This document shows, one piece after another, positions 9,023-17,975 of a DNA stretch of 50,244 nt. Numbering within the stretch: the first letter of the stretch is position 1; every line of letters begins with the position of its first letter. The DNA is taken from positions 1 through 50,244 of the IMG/VR virus record IMGVR_UViG_3300005663_000064. One strand, written 5' to 3'. The DNA comes from a virus. The translations under genes were made by a program, and so were the position numbers. The notes below the pieces were generated by a model, which made no database searches, had not been told where the DNA came from, and worked only from the letters and a program-made list of their open reading frames with translations.

Positions 9023-9309
9023 GTTTAATTAGAACAGTCCATAATATCGGGATGTGCAACGCAGGAGTCCATGTTAGGAGAGATGACTGCATTGGTTTAT
9101 ATCCAAGACAGCCTATAGCGGATTCTAAGATAACCGCTATGTGCTACTGGTATTGCCCGGTATGTGAAAAAGAGTTTATTAAGAAGGGTGTGGATGACCT
9201 CACCAATGAGGAATTGAACCTGTTCGAGGAATTACTTGCAGACACCGATAGTTATATGCCTCCTTCTGGAGGTATTATAGTTCCCGATAAACACTACAGT
9301 TATAGTTAA
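9019..9309 (+). CDS. small cysteine-containing protein, unknown
   Basis: 96 aa, ATGA overlap with the gene before. Five Cys including a YCPVC pair, followed by a KEFIKKGVDDLTNEELNLFEELL acidic helix. A zinc-ribbon-like fold is possible. It ends before the second beta-helix gene and may be a small virion or assembly protein. Confidence 0.55.
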   Translation: MSLIRTVHNIGMCNAGVHVRRDDCIGLYPRQPIADSKITAMCYWYCPVCEKEFIKKGVDDLTNEELNLFEELLADTDSYMPPSGGIIVPDKHYSYS

Positions 9310-9320
9310 GGAGATAGATA

Positions 9321-10754
9321 ATGGGATGGAGAACAGATAAAGCACTGACCGTTGCACAACTCAGCAACAATATGTCGGATAGTCTTGTGCCGGATACAAC
9401 TTACTGGCAAGCTTATGCTTATCAGCAGATTAAGAATATCCTCACTGGCATGGATAACCGGATACCTATAAGCGATGACTTTACTGACATCCCTACGGCT
9501 ATTGCCGATTCGGACGTTACAACCTTTGGTGGTCTTCTTCTTACAGGAGCAACTGACCTGGGCGATACTCCTGCCGATATTCCGAGTGACATGGCCTTCT
9601 CAGGTGTTGGTGCAATAACTGAGATTTCAAGTGATAACGATAAGAGGATATTCCAACAAAAAGCGTCTACCTCTCCTGATAGAGTTTCATTTCAGAATAT
9701 GGCCTTTGATGGCAATAGTACCGAAGCGTCTGGAGCCATTGTGCAACATGCTCATGCTATCGATATGTATCAATCAGGACAGACTTCGACTAATAACATT
9801 ATTGGCCCGAACATCTGGATAAAGGATGTTGGTGGCGATGGTGTTTACCTTCGAGAGTCGGATAAGAACATTGTCCACGCCCTAAATATAGATGTTAACA
9901 ACCAGGCAATAGGAGCTAATCTTAGAGGTCGCAATGGAATTGCCGTGACTGATGGCGACTCGCTTATCATTGCTAATTGTTATATAAGGAGAGCTGGTAA
10001 TGCCGGAATAGATTTAGAACCTAATGCAACTGAGGATATAAGTAGAGTTGTCATTAGTAACTGTGTTATAGAGGATAGCCTCTATGGAATAGCAATTCCT
10101 GGCGGGGCTGGAGCATCCCCTCCTATAAGTTATGTTTCTATAAGTAACTGCGTTATTAAAGTAGGGGATAAATCTGCTACAGGTTTTAACACCACTACCA
10201 TTGGTATAATTATTCAAGCTGCTGAGACGGTTTGCATGAGTAACATCTGGGTTGTTGGACAATCTGACCAAACTAAAAGTGGAACCGGTATATTTATTGA
10301 TAATGCTGATAGGGTTTATTTAAACAATGTTAACGTCACAAGGTGTGATAGAGGGCTTCAAATATTTTCTGATAATGGAACTAATGATTATATCTCGATA
10401 ATTGGTGGAGAGTTTTCAGAGAATCAAAAACATGGACTCTCATTAAATGGAAGTTCTGGCAATCATATTGGGAATCTTATTGTAAAAGGTGTTCAAATCT
10501 TTAATAATGATAACGGTGATACTGGATTTGATGGTATTCGTGTTGATTATTGTGATAATCTTATAGTTGATGGCTGTTTAGCTTTTGACGATCAAGGATC
10601 ACAAACTCAAGATCGAGGAATAACTGTTCAGAATAGTGGCAACGTGGTTATTTCAAATAATATTTGTTACGGCAATACGGTTTCTCAAATACAATTAAAT
10701 TCCAATACGACCAATGAGTACGGTCACAATATTGGTGCTATAAGCATAACATAG
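9321..10754 (+). CDS. right-handed beta-helix tailspike-like protein
   Basis: 477 aa with AGGAGATAGATA upstream. Residues 1-95 form a helical/loop head that may attach to the virion. Residues 95-470 are regular beta-helix rungs with Asn/Val ladders (DSLIIANCYIRRAG, ISRVVISNCVIEDSLYGI, YVSISNCVIK, GNVVISNNICYG). The fold is shared with phage tailspikes and polysaccharide depolymerases. The 3' half becomes more A+T-rich. Active-site residues cannot be named. It is probably the host-recognition spike, with a possible glycan-cleaving role. Confidence 0.8.
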   Translation: MGWRTDKALTVAQLSNNMSDSLVPDTTYWQAYAYQQIKNILTGMDNRIPISDDFTDIPTAIADSDVTTFGGLLLTGATDLGDTPADIPSDMAFSGVGAITEISSDNDKRIFQQKASTSPDRVSFQNMAFDGNSTEASGAIVQHAHAIDMYQSGQTSTNNIIGPNIWIKDVGGDGVYLRESDKNIVHALNIDVNNQAIGANLRGRNGIAVTDGDSLIIANCYIRRAGNAGIDLEPNATEDISRVVISNCVIEDSLYGIAIPGGAGASPPISYVSISNCVIKVGDKSATGFNTTTIGIIIQAAETVCMSNIWVVGQSDQTKSGTGIFIDNADRVYLNNVNVTRCDRGLQIFSDNGTNDYISIIGGEFSENQKHGLSLNGSSGNHIGNLIVKGVQIFNNDNGDTGFDGIRVDYCDNLIVDGCLAFDDQGSQTQDRGITVQNSGNVVISNNICYGNTVSQIQLNSNTTNEYGHNIGAISIT

Positions 10755-10762
10755 GAGATAAT

Positions 10763-11098
10763 ATGCAAAACCATAGTGCGTTTGCTGCTTCAAATGAAAC
10801 CTTAACGGCTACATCAGATGGTGTTGCCGCTTCGATATTACTTAGAACAACTTATATAGTGACTAACGATGACAACGATTTAGATAATATCACCTTAGCT
10901 AATGGCGTTATCGGAGATGAGAAGGTGTTCGCACTCAAGACTATCAATGCCGGTGATTCCGTGAAGATAACCCCTGCTTCAGCAAGTGGGTTTACGCAGA
11001 TTACCTTTGCTGATTCCGAAGTTGGGGACGGTTGTATTATGAGTTTTGATGGAACTTCCTGGCATATAGTGGCTAATAATGGAGGCACGATAGCATAA
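10763..11098 (+). CDS. small beta-rich virion protein, unknown
   Basis: 111 aa, starts 8 bp after the spike with TAGGAGATAAT as ribosome site. Predicted beta-sandwich-like (alternating Val/Ile/Thr; CIMSFDGTSWHIVANNGG at the end, a common C-terminal pattern of phage tip or fibre domains). It may be a chaperone, cap or short fibre working with the beta-helix protein. Confidence 0.6.
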   Translation: MQNHSAFAASNETLTATSDGVAASILLRTTYIVTNDDNDLDNITLANGVIGDEKVFALKTINAGDSVKITPASASGFTQITFADSEVGDGCIMSFDGTSWHIVANNGGTIA

Positions 11099-11283
11099 TG
11101 GCTACTAAGGTAAAAATACGAGACATGCAACTTAGGACTGCTCCGTCCTTTACCATAGCGGATTGGGTTACGATCGGAATCGAGATGATACCGCAGGATG
11201 GTGCTGAGAGTCCCCAGGGAGCAAAGTTCAAGGAGCAGGACGAGGATAACGTAACTTCGTCATCTTATGGAGATAGCGACTAA
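11098..11283 (+). CDS. 61-aa virion-region protein, unknown
   Basis: Begins at an ATG overlapping the previous stop (TAATG) and ends at a TAA overlapping the next ATG, so it is translationally coupled on both sides. Beta-prone N-terminal half, acidic Ser-rich tail. No family recognised. Confidence 0.55.
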   Translation: MATKVKIRDMQLRTAPSFTIADWVTIGIEMIPQDGAESPQGAKFKEQDEDNVTSSSYGDSD

Positions 11284-11810
11284 TGCCTAATGATCAATTA
11301 TTCTACTACGTTAGAGGTAATCTGCTCGGGATTGTTCCAACGCCCACTGAGAGCACGGCTTCTAAGGCAACGGGGACAGTCACAGTATCGAGTTCCACTT
11401 GCACAGACTCTTCAGCAGGCTTTGGCACTAATACGCTTATACAGGACTTAGTGGAGGTTAATGGAACGCTTCACATCATAGTCAGTAATACGGCGACTAC
11501 GTTCACCGTGGATGGAACGCCTACCGCCGGCACTTATACTATCTATAAGAAAGGTTTGGAGATATGGTATCTCAAACTTCCGAGTAACCTTACCTCTGAT
11601 TCTGACAGCCTTGCCGGTAACGAGATCGATCACTGGACTATGGTCTATGGTGTGATCTCAAGAGTGCTCGCCATGAACGGTCAACTTAATGAGTCTGAGT
11701 ATTACAGGCGCCTCTATGAGGATGGCAAGGAGAAGCGTAGGGTCGAGAAGGTGCGAGAAGCAGGGCCGTTGCATATACAACCTTGGAATATAAGGAGTGA
11801 TCTGAAATGA
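11283..11810 (+). CDS. putative second head-tail adaptor / tail tube-side protein
   Basis: 175 aa. The middle is a small beta domain with a GTVTVSSSTCTDS..GTNTLIQ..VEVNG motif that recurs in phage structural proteins. The C-terminal helix (EIDHWTMVYGVISRVLAMNG followed by a Tyr-Arg-rich helix) is typical of head-tail adaptors. It precedes the tail nozzle gene by two small Cys-rich genes. Role inferred from pattern. Confidence 0.55.
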   Translation: MPNDQLFYYVRGNLLGIVPTPTESTASKATGTVTVSSSTCTDSSAGFGTNTLIQDLVEVNGTLHIIVSNTATTFTVDGTPTAGTYTIYKKGLEIWYLKLPSNLTSDSDSLAGNEIDHWTMVYGVISRVLAMNGQLNESEYYRRLYEDGKEKRRVEKVREAGPLHIQPWNIRSDLK

Positions 11811-12031
11811 GCGATAAATCTAATTTATGGAAACAACCAAAGATGTGTGGTGCTGGTGTTCCAGAGGGCAGTTACAGCGTTAAAGGAAGATTAGCCTGTT
11901 GGGAGGATTGTTGTAAGGCTTATTGTAGTAGTTGTTCTTTCTATATCAAGGATGATGTTTTAGTTGATGAGAAATTACTTTCAAGAGATTGGAATACGCC
12001 AGAAGAAGATAAAGCATGGAAACACTTATAA
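11807..12031 (+). CDS. cysteine-rich small protein 1
   Basis: 74 aa, ATGA overlap with the preceding gene. Six Cys clustered between residues 14 and 43 (CWEDCC, then CSSC). It could bind zinc or form disulfides. A related-looking Cys-rich gene follows immediately, and neither has a recognisable family. Confidence 0.55.
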   Translation: MSDKSNLWKQPKMCGAGVPEGSYSVKGRLACWEDCCKAYCSSCSFYIKDDVLVDEKLLSRDWNTPEEDKAWKHL

Positions 12032-12044
12032 GGAGTGATCTGGT

Positions 12045-12284
12045 ATGAAGTCAGAGAAACAGATAAAAGATTTTTTGAAGAAATGCTCTGACACTCCAAG
12101 AAGTTCCAATGGAATGTTGGCTGATAATTGTCCTATAGATGGGGAGCTTGGCTGTTGTGCTGAATGTTCATTCCCAAGTGGGCTTGAATGGGTATTAAAG
12201 TCTCAGTCATCTAAAATGAAACTTCCTATAGATGGATGGGAAACAACGGTATCCGATTATTGTGATAGTCACTTGAAGGTGTAA
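12045..12284 (+). CDS. cysteine-rich small protein 2
   Basis: 79 aa with AGGAGTGATCT before the ATG. Six Cys (including GCCAEC), similar in style to the gene before (Cys pairs, Trp, short helices), so the two may be diverged duplicates. The stop is directly followed by the ATG of the 861-aa nozzle gene. Unknown function. Confidence 0.55.
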   Translation: MKSEKQIKDFLKKCSDTPRSSNGMLADNCPIDGELGCCAECSFPSGLEWVLKSQSSKMKLPIDGWETTVSDYCDSHLKV

Positions 12285-14870
12285 ATGAAAATAGCAATTA
12301 AGAAATTCGGTGGATTAAACGATAACACGTCAATCACCGATATAGCGGATGTTCAGGCTGAGACTTGCGTTAACTTCGAGATAGCGAAGAAGTTCGGTAA
12401 GTTGGTTAAGCGTAACGGATTGACTGATAACTTCACATCCTATCCGTCTAACTGGACTATCGTATCCATGCATAAGATGGAGGTGACTAAGCCGTCTACG
12501 CAGACTATCTTCTTTGTCCATGCCACGGTCTCATCGGTGGATAAACTCTTTATCCGCCCTTATCTTGACTGGACAGGATCATGGATTGATGCTTGGCAGG
12601 AATTGACTGAAAGTGAGGAGGAACTTGTTGCTGATGGTTCGACAACTGCTACATCCCTGATAGATGCTGCCTTATCAAGTTCCACTAACGATTATTACAA
12701 CAATTGGGTTGTCTGCAACTGGACCCGTGGCAAGATGGGTTTAGTAGAAGATTATGTTGGTTCTACTAAAGTGCTTACTCTGAAAACTCCTGGTATAGCA
12801 AGTCAAGCAAGCGGTGATTCCTATTCAATTTATCGCCATCCACTATTCTTTAACTACCAAAATACTGTGACTGCTGATGCTGGAACATCGGGCACTACCC
12901 TTGTTGATGCTGCTAACTCAGGCTATACTGACAAATGCGAAACTGCTGCAAGAGCTGATGATTATTATAATGGATGGTCGTTGTTCTTTCCAGTTGGAGG
13001 AGAAGGCTCTACCTCAACGGTGGTTACTGACTTTGAAGCTCAACCTTATTCATGGTGGTCTAAGGTTGTCTACACTCTCACCGCTGATATAGGCATAACT
13101 GACGGTGCTGATTTCTTCGGTTTCAAGCGGACACGAACTCTGAACATAGATAGCGTTAGACTGTTTCAGAAATCTAATGAGGCAACAATAACTACCGGAT
13201 CAAGCAAATCATATCCAACTCAGTTTCCTATGTGGTTTGGATATATTAAGAAATATAGTTACTTTCTCAATTCGGTAACATCAATTGCTGGATACTATTT
13301 ATACCCATCTGTGCTTGACGCTCCCGATGATGTGATTATAAATAATACAAGCACTCCCGTTGGCGATCTTGGAGAATCCTACGATGCTGTTTTCCAAGTT
13401 AGATGTGCCTACCGTTATCATGGGGGTCAGATTGGGCCTTTAACATCGCTTGATAGAGCCTATCAACATGAAGAAGCTATTACTGGTGGGGCATCGGAGG
13501 ATTTTAGAGTTAATATTCAGGTTGGTCTTGTCAATGCAAGGTCTATGAGATTTAGTCAAATGCTCGATCTTAGAGTGAAGTCTGTGCTTATTTATATTAG
13601 AATTATCGAAACAACTGTTGATTATCTCAAAAATCGAGGCATCTTTTACTTTGTTACAGAATTACCAATAAGAGGAGATGCTAATCAAGAAATAACTTGG
13701 AGCGGAACTGATGTTTATACGTATAACTACGATCTTACCGCTTCTAAATGGACAAACAAAGGGCCTTCTTACGAAGATCATTCCGGAATGCCTTATGACA
13801 GCAGTCTCAGAACTACCCAGATGAACTATCGTCATAGGCTCGACCTTACTACCCGATCTGTGGTTGCCAATATCAATATAGATGCTCAAGAACCAGAGAA
13901 CCTTGCTTATTCTACTATTACTGGAAATGGTGATTTCTCATTTGATGTTCATCCTCCACTTAACACTGTTCCACTTGCCAAATATGGAGCCACTGATATT
14001 AAGGGTTTACGAAATCTACTTGACAGGGTTGTCGTGTTGGACAGGGATGTCATTATTAAATTAGCAATATCGTCTGCCGCTAACTTTTCTTTCAACATAG
14101 AGGATGCTATACCAGGCAAGGGCTGTGGTGCTGAGTTGACCGTAGCCGATGTGTCCGGCTTCATCTTCTATTACTCACCCAAAGTTGGTGTCTGCGTATA
14201 CGATGGTAATAACATCACCGTTATAAGTGATCTGTTTAATTCGTCTATACAGCGGACTCTAAATGCGATTACTACTACGTCTTACCATGAAAATGCTGTA
14301 GGATGGTATTATCCACGAATGAGGCAATACTGGCTGCATATTCAATCAGCAACTTCGACTTACCGAACATTTGTTTACCAGATGTTTGAACGATTTAGTA
14401 TTTATGAAGGTGTGTGGATTGAGTTTTCTTTTCCTAACCAACTTCTAAGTGGATTCGTGGACAGAGTTGGTGATCTCTTTGTTGCTACTTCTACTGAAAT
14501 ATACAAAGCTGATAGCACGGCTACTGATGACGATGGAACGGACATAGTTCCTCAATGGAAGTCTAAGATACTTCAGCCGGTCAATGACAAGATAGCTCAT
14601 TTTTCCGAGATCATCTCATTTTATAAGTCCAATACAGCTCTGGATATTAACTTCTATTTAGATAGATCATCCACGGCGATATCGTTTAATAATGAGAACT
14701 GGCCTGCCAAGACAACGGAGGGGAAGGCTCAGAATAAGTTACCACTCGCTACCGTTGGGAAGTATGGTCAGTTAGAGGTGACACTGGTATCTGGTGTTCA
14801 GGCTACCAATACATCGGTGGAAGTTGATGAATTAGATGTTATGTTCTATGAAATGGAGGAACGGCGGTGA
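12285..14870 (+). CDS. large tail nozzle-like protein (T7 gp12 / P22 gp10-like role)
   Basis: 861 aa. It opens with KKFGGLNDN, ETCVNFEIAKKFGKLVKRNG, the hallmark start of podovirus tail tubular B/nozzle proteins (GGLN..NF....G.L.KR.G). The rest is long and beta-rich, with blade-like repeats near the end (YRTFVYQMFERFSIYEGVW; LLSGFVDRVGDLFVATSTEIY). These proteins form the distal tube through which DNA leaves. The size fits. Abuts the previous gene and overlaps the fibre gene by 4 bp. Confidence 0.75.
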   Translation: MKIAIKKFGGLNDNTSITDIADVQAETCVNFEIAKKFGKLVKRNGLTDNFTSYPSNWTIVSMHKMEVTKPSTQTIFFVHATVSSVDKLFIRPYLDWTGSWIDAWQELTESEEELVADGSTTATSLIDAALSSSTNDYYNNWVVCNWTRGKMGLVEDYVGSTKVLTLKTPGIASQASGDSYSIYRHPLFFNYQNTVTADAGTSGTTLVDAANSGYTDKCETAARADDYYNGWSLFFPVGGEGSTSTVVTDFEAQPYSWWSKVVYTLTADIGITDGADFFGFKRTRTLNIDSVRLFQKSNEATITTGSSKSYPTQFPMWFGYIKKYSYFLNSVTSIAGYYLYPSVLDAPDDVIINNTSTPVGDLGESYDAVFQVRCAYRYHGGQIGPLTSLDRAYQHEEAITGGASEDFRVNIQVGLVNARSMRFSQMLDLRVKSVLIYIRIIETTVDYLKNRGIFYFVTELPIRGDANQEITWSGTDVYTYNYDLTASKWTNKGPSYEDHSGMPYDSSLRTTQMNYRHRLDLTTRSVVANINIDAQEPENLAYSTITGNGDFSFDVHPPLNTVPLAKYGATDIKGLRNLLDRVVVLDRDVIIKLAISSAANFSFNIEDAIPGKGCGAELTVADVSGFIFYYSPKVGVCVYDGNNITVISDLFNSSIQRTLNAITTTSYHENAVGWYYPRMRQYWLHIQSATSTYRTFVYQMFERFSIYEGVWIEFSFPNQLLSGFVDRVGDLFVATSTEIYKADSTATDDDGTDIVPQWKSKILQPVNDKIAHFSEIISFYKSNTALDINFYLDRSSTAISFNNENWPAKTTEGKAQNKLPLATVGKYGQLEVTLVSGVQATNTSVEVDELDVMFYEMEERR

Positions 14871-15355
14871 GTAAACAGACCTTTCCTGAGACTCTATCTT
14901 TACCTGTCCGATTAGTTGGAGACGAATCACAAGAAGAACTTGTGAAGAAACTCACCGCTGACTTTAACTATGTTCTATCTAAGATGAATGAACTAAACTT
15001 AAGAGAGACCGACCTTGAAACCGGTTCTGTGGGCGGAACTGAGTCTACTGTTGGGCCACATTCTCATGATGTTACTGAGATAGTGGCTAACACCAAGATA
15101 TTCAATGCGAACGGCACTACGAGAGTGGATACCGAGGAAACGTTATTTGAGGATATTATCAGGTTCTACGTGAACGGTACTCAGGAAGCTCAGATGGATT
15201 TGAACGGATTAACGCTTAAGACAGGTGCGAGTATAAATGAATTTAGCATTGATGGCACGATGGCTGGTGATAGCGATGATGCAGTTCCAACTGAACAGGC
15301 GGTAAAAGAATTTGGAGATTTTAATAGACGTTACGCTTTCTTGGTAGGTTGTTGA
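14867..15355 (+). CDS. tail fibre-like protein
   Basis: 162 aa from a GTG overlapping the previous stop (GTGA), with AATGGAGG 9-16 bases upstream. An N-terminal helix is followed by a His-containing GPHSHD turn. The C-terminal FSIDGTMAGDSDDAVPTEQA is the repeat found at the junctions of phage tail fibres (…D..lpTe.AVk.). Short for a fibre, so it may be one subunit of a multi-gene fibre with the next two genes. Confidence 0.65.
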   Translation: MSKQTFPETLSLPVRLVGDESQEELVKKLTADFNYVLSKMNELNLRETDLETGSVGGTESTVGPHSHDVTEIVANTKIFNANGTTRVDTEETLFEDIIRFYVNGTQEAQMDLNGLTLKTGASINEFSIDGTMAGDSDDAVPTEQAVKEFGDFNRRYAFLVGC

Positions 15356-15356
15356 T

Positions 15357-15692
15357 ATGACAATAACTGAGAAACAACTTGGGCAGGCAAGGGAGAATAG
15401 CACAAATGCTGTTAGCGTGTATAGTCCTGGTGCATCCACTAATACGATCATTAAAACGATTGTGCTTTGCAACACAAGTGGAGCAAGTGCTACATATAGA
15501 TTGTTTTGCGATGATAACGGAACTACATATACCGAGGTAACTGCGTTAGCTTGGGATGTTGTGTTACCAGCAGATTCAGTTGTTCAGATAGATGGATTTA
15601 TAACTATGAATGATGCAACAGGAAACTTTGCATATAGATCAAGTGTGGCTAATGCAATTACAATTACTTTATTTGGAGCAGAAATAACATAA
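15357..15692 (+). CDS. small beta-sandwich fibre-associated protein
   Basis: 111 aa, one base after the fibre gene. Predicted all-beta (IKTIVLCNTSGASATYRLF; ITITLFGAEIT), a composition typical of small phage fibre or head-fibre domains. Overlaps the next ATG (TAATG). Function inferred from context. Confidence 0.55.
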   Translation: MTITEKQLGQARENSTNAVSVYSPGASTNTIIKTIVLCNTSGASATYRLFCDDNGTTYTEVTALAWDVVLPADSVVQIDGFITMNDATGNFAYRSSVANAITITLFGAEIT

Positions 15693-16537
15693 TGCCTATT
15701 ACAATGATACAGCCGGCTACCCAATTAATCGATGAGAATGGAACTCCTTACGGAGTGAAGCACGTAGGTAATAAACCTCGTGTAAGTGCTATGCCATATA
15801 CATTTGACATTGCAGAAGGTAATGTGCCTAATCATACAGCGGTTAATAAGTTCGGCCAGAACGTCACTGTTGGAGCTACCTTAGAGGATGTATGGGATTA
15901 TAGTGCTGCCTACGAATATCTTGCTGACGATACTTTTGCTACGATGTATATCAGTTCTGATGATGAGCTTAGCGATGTGGGATTAACATTTAGTGTTACC
16001 GGTATAGATAGTGACTATAATTACTCAACTGTTACCGGCACGTTACACGCTGTTGACGCTCGAACAATGGTAGCAATAACCTCCGGTGCTGCCGATAATA
16101 AATGGTGGAGGATATTTAGAATTATCAACACATCCGGAACACCTGTTTCAGGAAATATATATGTTAGTAAAGACAACACTGATGCTGGGGGAAATGGAAT
16201 CCCTGATGATACAGATGATATTCAAGCCCAAGCTATAATAGGAAATGATCAAACATTGATGGCCTTATGGTCTTGCCCTGTTGGCAACACTGCTTTCTTG
16301 ACTCACTTTTTTGCGTCAACATCATCCAATAAGGTTACATCAGTTGAATTATTTGTTAGACCTTTCGGAGGCGTTTTCAATGTTAAAGCTGCTCTGAGCA
16401 TAAATCAAGGACACATGATTCATCAGTATGATTTTCCAGTTGTTATCTCAGCCAAAAGCGATGTTAAGATAATGGCGAGTGCTGTTGGTGGTGGAGGAAT
16501 TGTCTCGGCTGGATTTGATTTATGGTTTGAAACTTAA
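15692..16537 (+). CDS. virion structural protein (EDVWD-type)
   Basis: 281 aa. Residues 35-80 carry NVPNHTAVNKFGQNVTVG followed by LEDVWDYSAAYEYL, a signature seen in structural proteins of several marine and environmental phages (…G.N..V....EDVWD.gg.Y…). That family link is from memory. The remainder is beta-rich with VSKDNTDAGG and HMIHQYDFPVVI segments. It is probably part of the distal tail or fibre complex. Confidence 0.6.
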   Translation: MPITMIQPATQLIDENGTPYGVKHVGNKPRVSAMPYTFDIAEGNVPNHTAVNKFGQNVTVGATLEDVWDYSAAYEYLADDTFATMYISSDDELSDVGLTFSVTGIDSDYNYSTVTGTLHAVDARTMVAITSGAADNKWWRIFRIINTSGTPVSGNIYVSKDNTDAGGNGIPDDTDDIQAQAIIGNDQTLMALWSCPVGNTAFLTHFFASTSSNKVTSVELFVRPFGGVFNVKAALSINQGHMIHQYDFPVVISAKSDVKIMASAVGGGGIVSAGFDLWFET

Positions 16538-16553
16538 GGATTAGGAGATTGAT

Positions 16554-17081
16554 ATGTCAAACGGAATAGGATTTTCAGGAGGAAACTTCGGTAACATGCA
16601 AGCACCATCTCAAACGAGTTTGTTTGGGCCAAGAGCCTTCACGCCGTTTGAGAGTCCGAAGAAGATAGGACAGTTATTCGGCAAGGTCGGAGGTGCTGCC
16701 GGTGTGTTGACGGCATTAGGATCGTTGCTTGGCTTTGCACGGCAGGGGTTTCCTGAATTCAACTTGCCTGAACAGCAGTTTGGAGCTGGTGAAGCTCGCC
16801 AGATAGCGTCAAGGTTTGGCACTCAGCTTAAACAGGCGGGTGCAAGTTCGCTTGAACGAACTGGCCTGGAAACTCCATCGAGATTCCTTGGGGTTCAGGC
16901 ACGGGCTGGCACTGAGCAAGCCGGATTACTTGCCAATCTACTTAGGCAGGTTGACCAGATGTCTCTGCAACGGTCAATGGCAGAATTTCAGGCTAAGGCA
17001 TTGAAACAACAGAACAAAACGAATGTGTTATCAGGTATAGCCGATATATCAGGCTTAGTTGGTGCTGGATTATTACTATAG
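16554..17081 (+). CDS. internal virion (ejection) protein, small
   Basis: 175 aa, rich in Gly/Ala/Gln/Phe. A hydrophobic Gly-Ala segment (GGAAGVLTALGSLLGFA, ~45-62), a long Gln/Arg amphipathic helix (~100-155) and a hydrophobic C-terminus (GIADISGLVGAGLLL). This pattern and its place as the first of three genes ahead of a giant protein match T7 gp14/P22 gp7-like ejection proteins, which form a channel in the host envelope. Confidence 0.65.
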   Translation: MSNGIGFSGGNFGNMQAPSQTSLFGPRAFTPFESPKKIGQLFGKVGGAAGVLTALGSLLGFARQGFPEFNLPEQQFGAGEARQIASRFGTQLKQAGASSLERTGLETPSRFLGVQARAGTEQAGLLANLLRQVDQMSLQRSMAEFQAKALKQQNKTNVLSGIADISGLVGAGLLL

Positions 17082-17090
17082 AGGTTAATC

Positions 17091-17975
17091 ATGGCTGACA
17101 GATTTGCACCTGGACTTACAGGATTGTTACAGAACATAGCCTTACAGAAGTTGCAAGAGAGGTCGAGAGAGCGTGACCCTATGCGACAGTTGGAGCTGTT
17201 ACAGTTACAGCAACAAATACAGCAAAAGGCTGAGGCGTTTCCCCTTACAAAGCGGGCACAGCAAGAGAAGATCAAGGCTGACATTGCCGGAGAGAAGAGG
17301 AAGAAGAAAGAATTTCCTATATCAATAAGGAAAGCTCGGGCTGGTGCTGAACAAGCTGATATAATTCTCCAACAGCAGGAAATAGAACTTGATAAGACCG
17401 CTCGGACTCAGGAAGAAGAAGTTAAAAGATTCCAAGAGAAGGAGCGATTCTTAACCGATGAAAGGATACGGTTAAAGGAAGTGCCGTCTATAATCAAACA
17501 TCTCTCCACGGACAAGGCAACCGGCAAGACTACATTCCCTGCTATTCCTGAGAATACAAGACAGGCTATGATGAGTCAGATGTTTGAACAGATCAAGACT
17601 GAACTTGGACAGGTTAAGGGTGAGGGATTTCTTGGTTTCTTTGGCTTGGACAAAGGCACTGGTGTGATAGAGGAAGAGGATCTTAATGAGATGCTTAATA
17701 CCGGCAACTTTCCTCCCGGGTTAACGCCGAGAGCAGTTACCCTTATCAATTCTTATAAGCTTATGAGAGATAGGGCTGACATTCCAGCGAGAATGTCTAA
17801 CGCTCCGACTGAGGTTCAGGAAGTTCTGAAAGGAACTCTATCAGCATTAGCTCTTACAGGTAAGCAACCTCAAGGACTTACCGAGCAAGAGCAGATTAAT
17901 ATTCAAGCTCATATAGATGATGGAATTAGCAAAGAAAAAGCTACTCAAATAGAATTAGATAGAAGGAAGAAATAG
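17091..17975 (+). CDS. internal virion (ejection) protein, Gln-rich coiled coil
   Basis: 294 aa. Residues 15-125 are almost continuous amphipathic helix with many Gln, Glu, Lys and Arg, with strong coiled-coil character. The C-terminal third is helical with NAPTEVQEVLKGTLSALAL. Follows the small ejection protein by 9 bp and overlaps the start of the 1158-aa protein. It matches the second ejection protein of T7-like phages (gp15 role) by order and composition. Confidence 0.6.
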   Translation: MADRFAPGLTGLLQNIALQKLQERSRERDPMRQLELLQLQQQIQQKAEAFPLTKRAQQEKIKADIAGEKRKKKEFPISIRKARAGAEQADIILQQQEIELDKTARTQEEEVKRFQEKERFLTDERIRLKEVPSIIKHLSTDKATGKTTFPAIPENTRQAMMSQMFEQIKTELGQVKGEGFLGFFGLDKGTGVIEEEDLNEMLNTGNFPPGLTPRAVTLINSYKLMRDRADIPARMSNAPTEVQEVLKGTLSALALTGKQPQGLTEQEQINIQAHIDDGISKEKATQIELDRRKK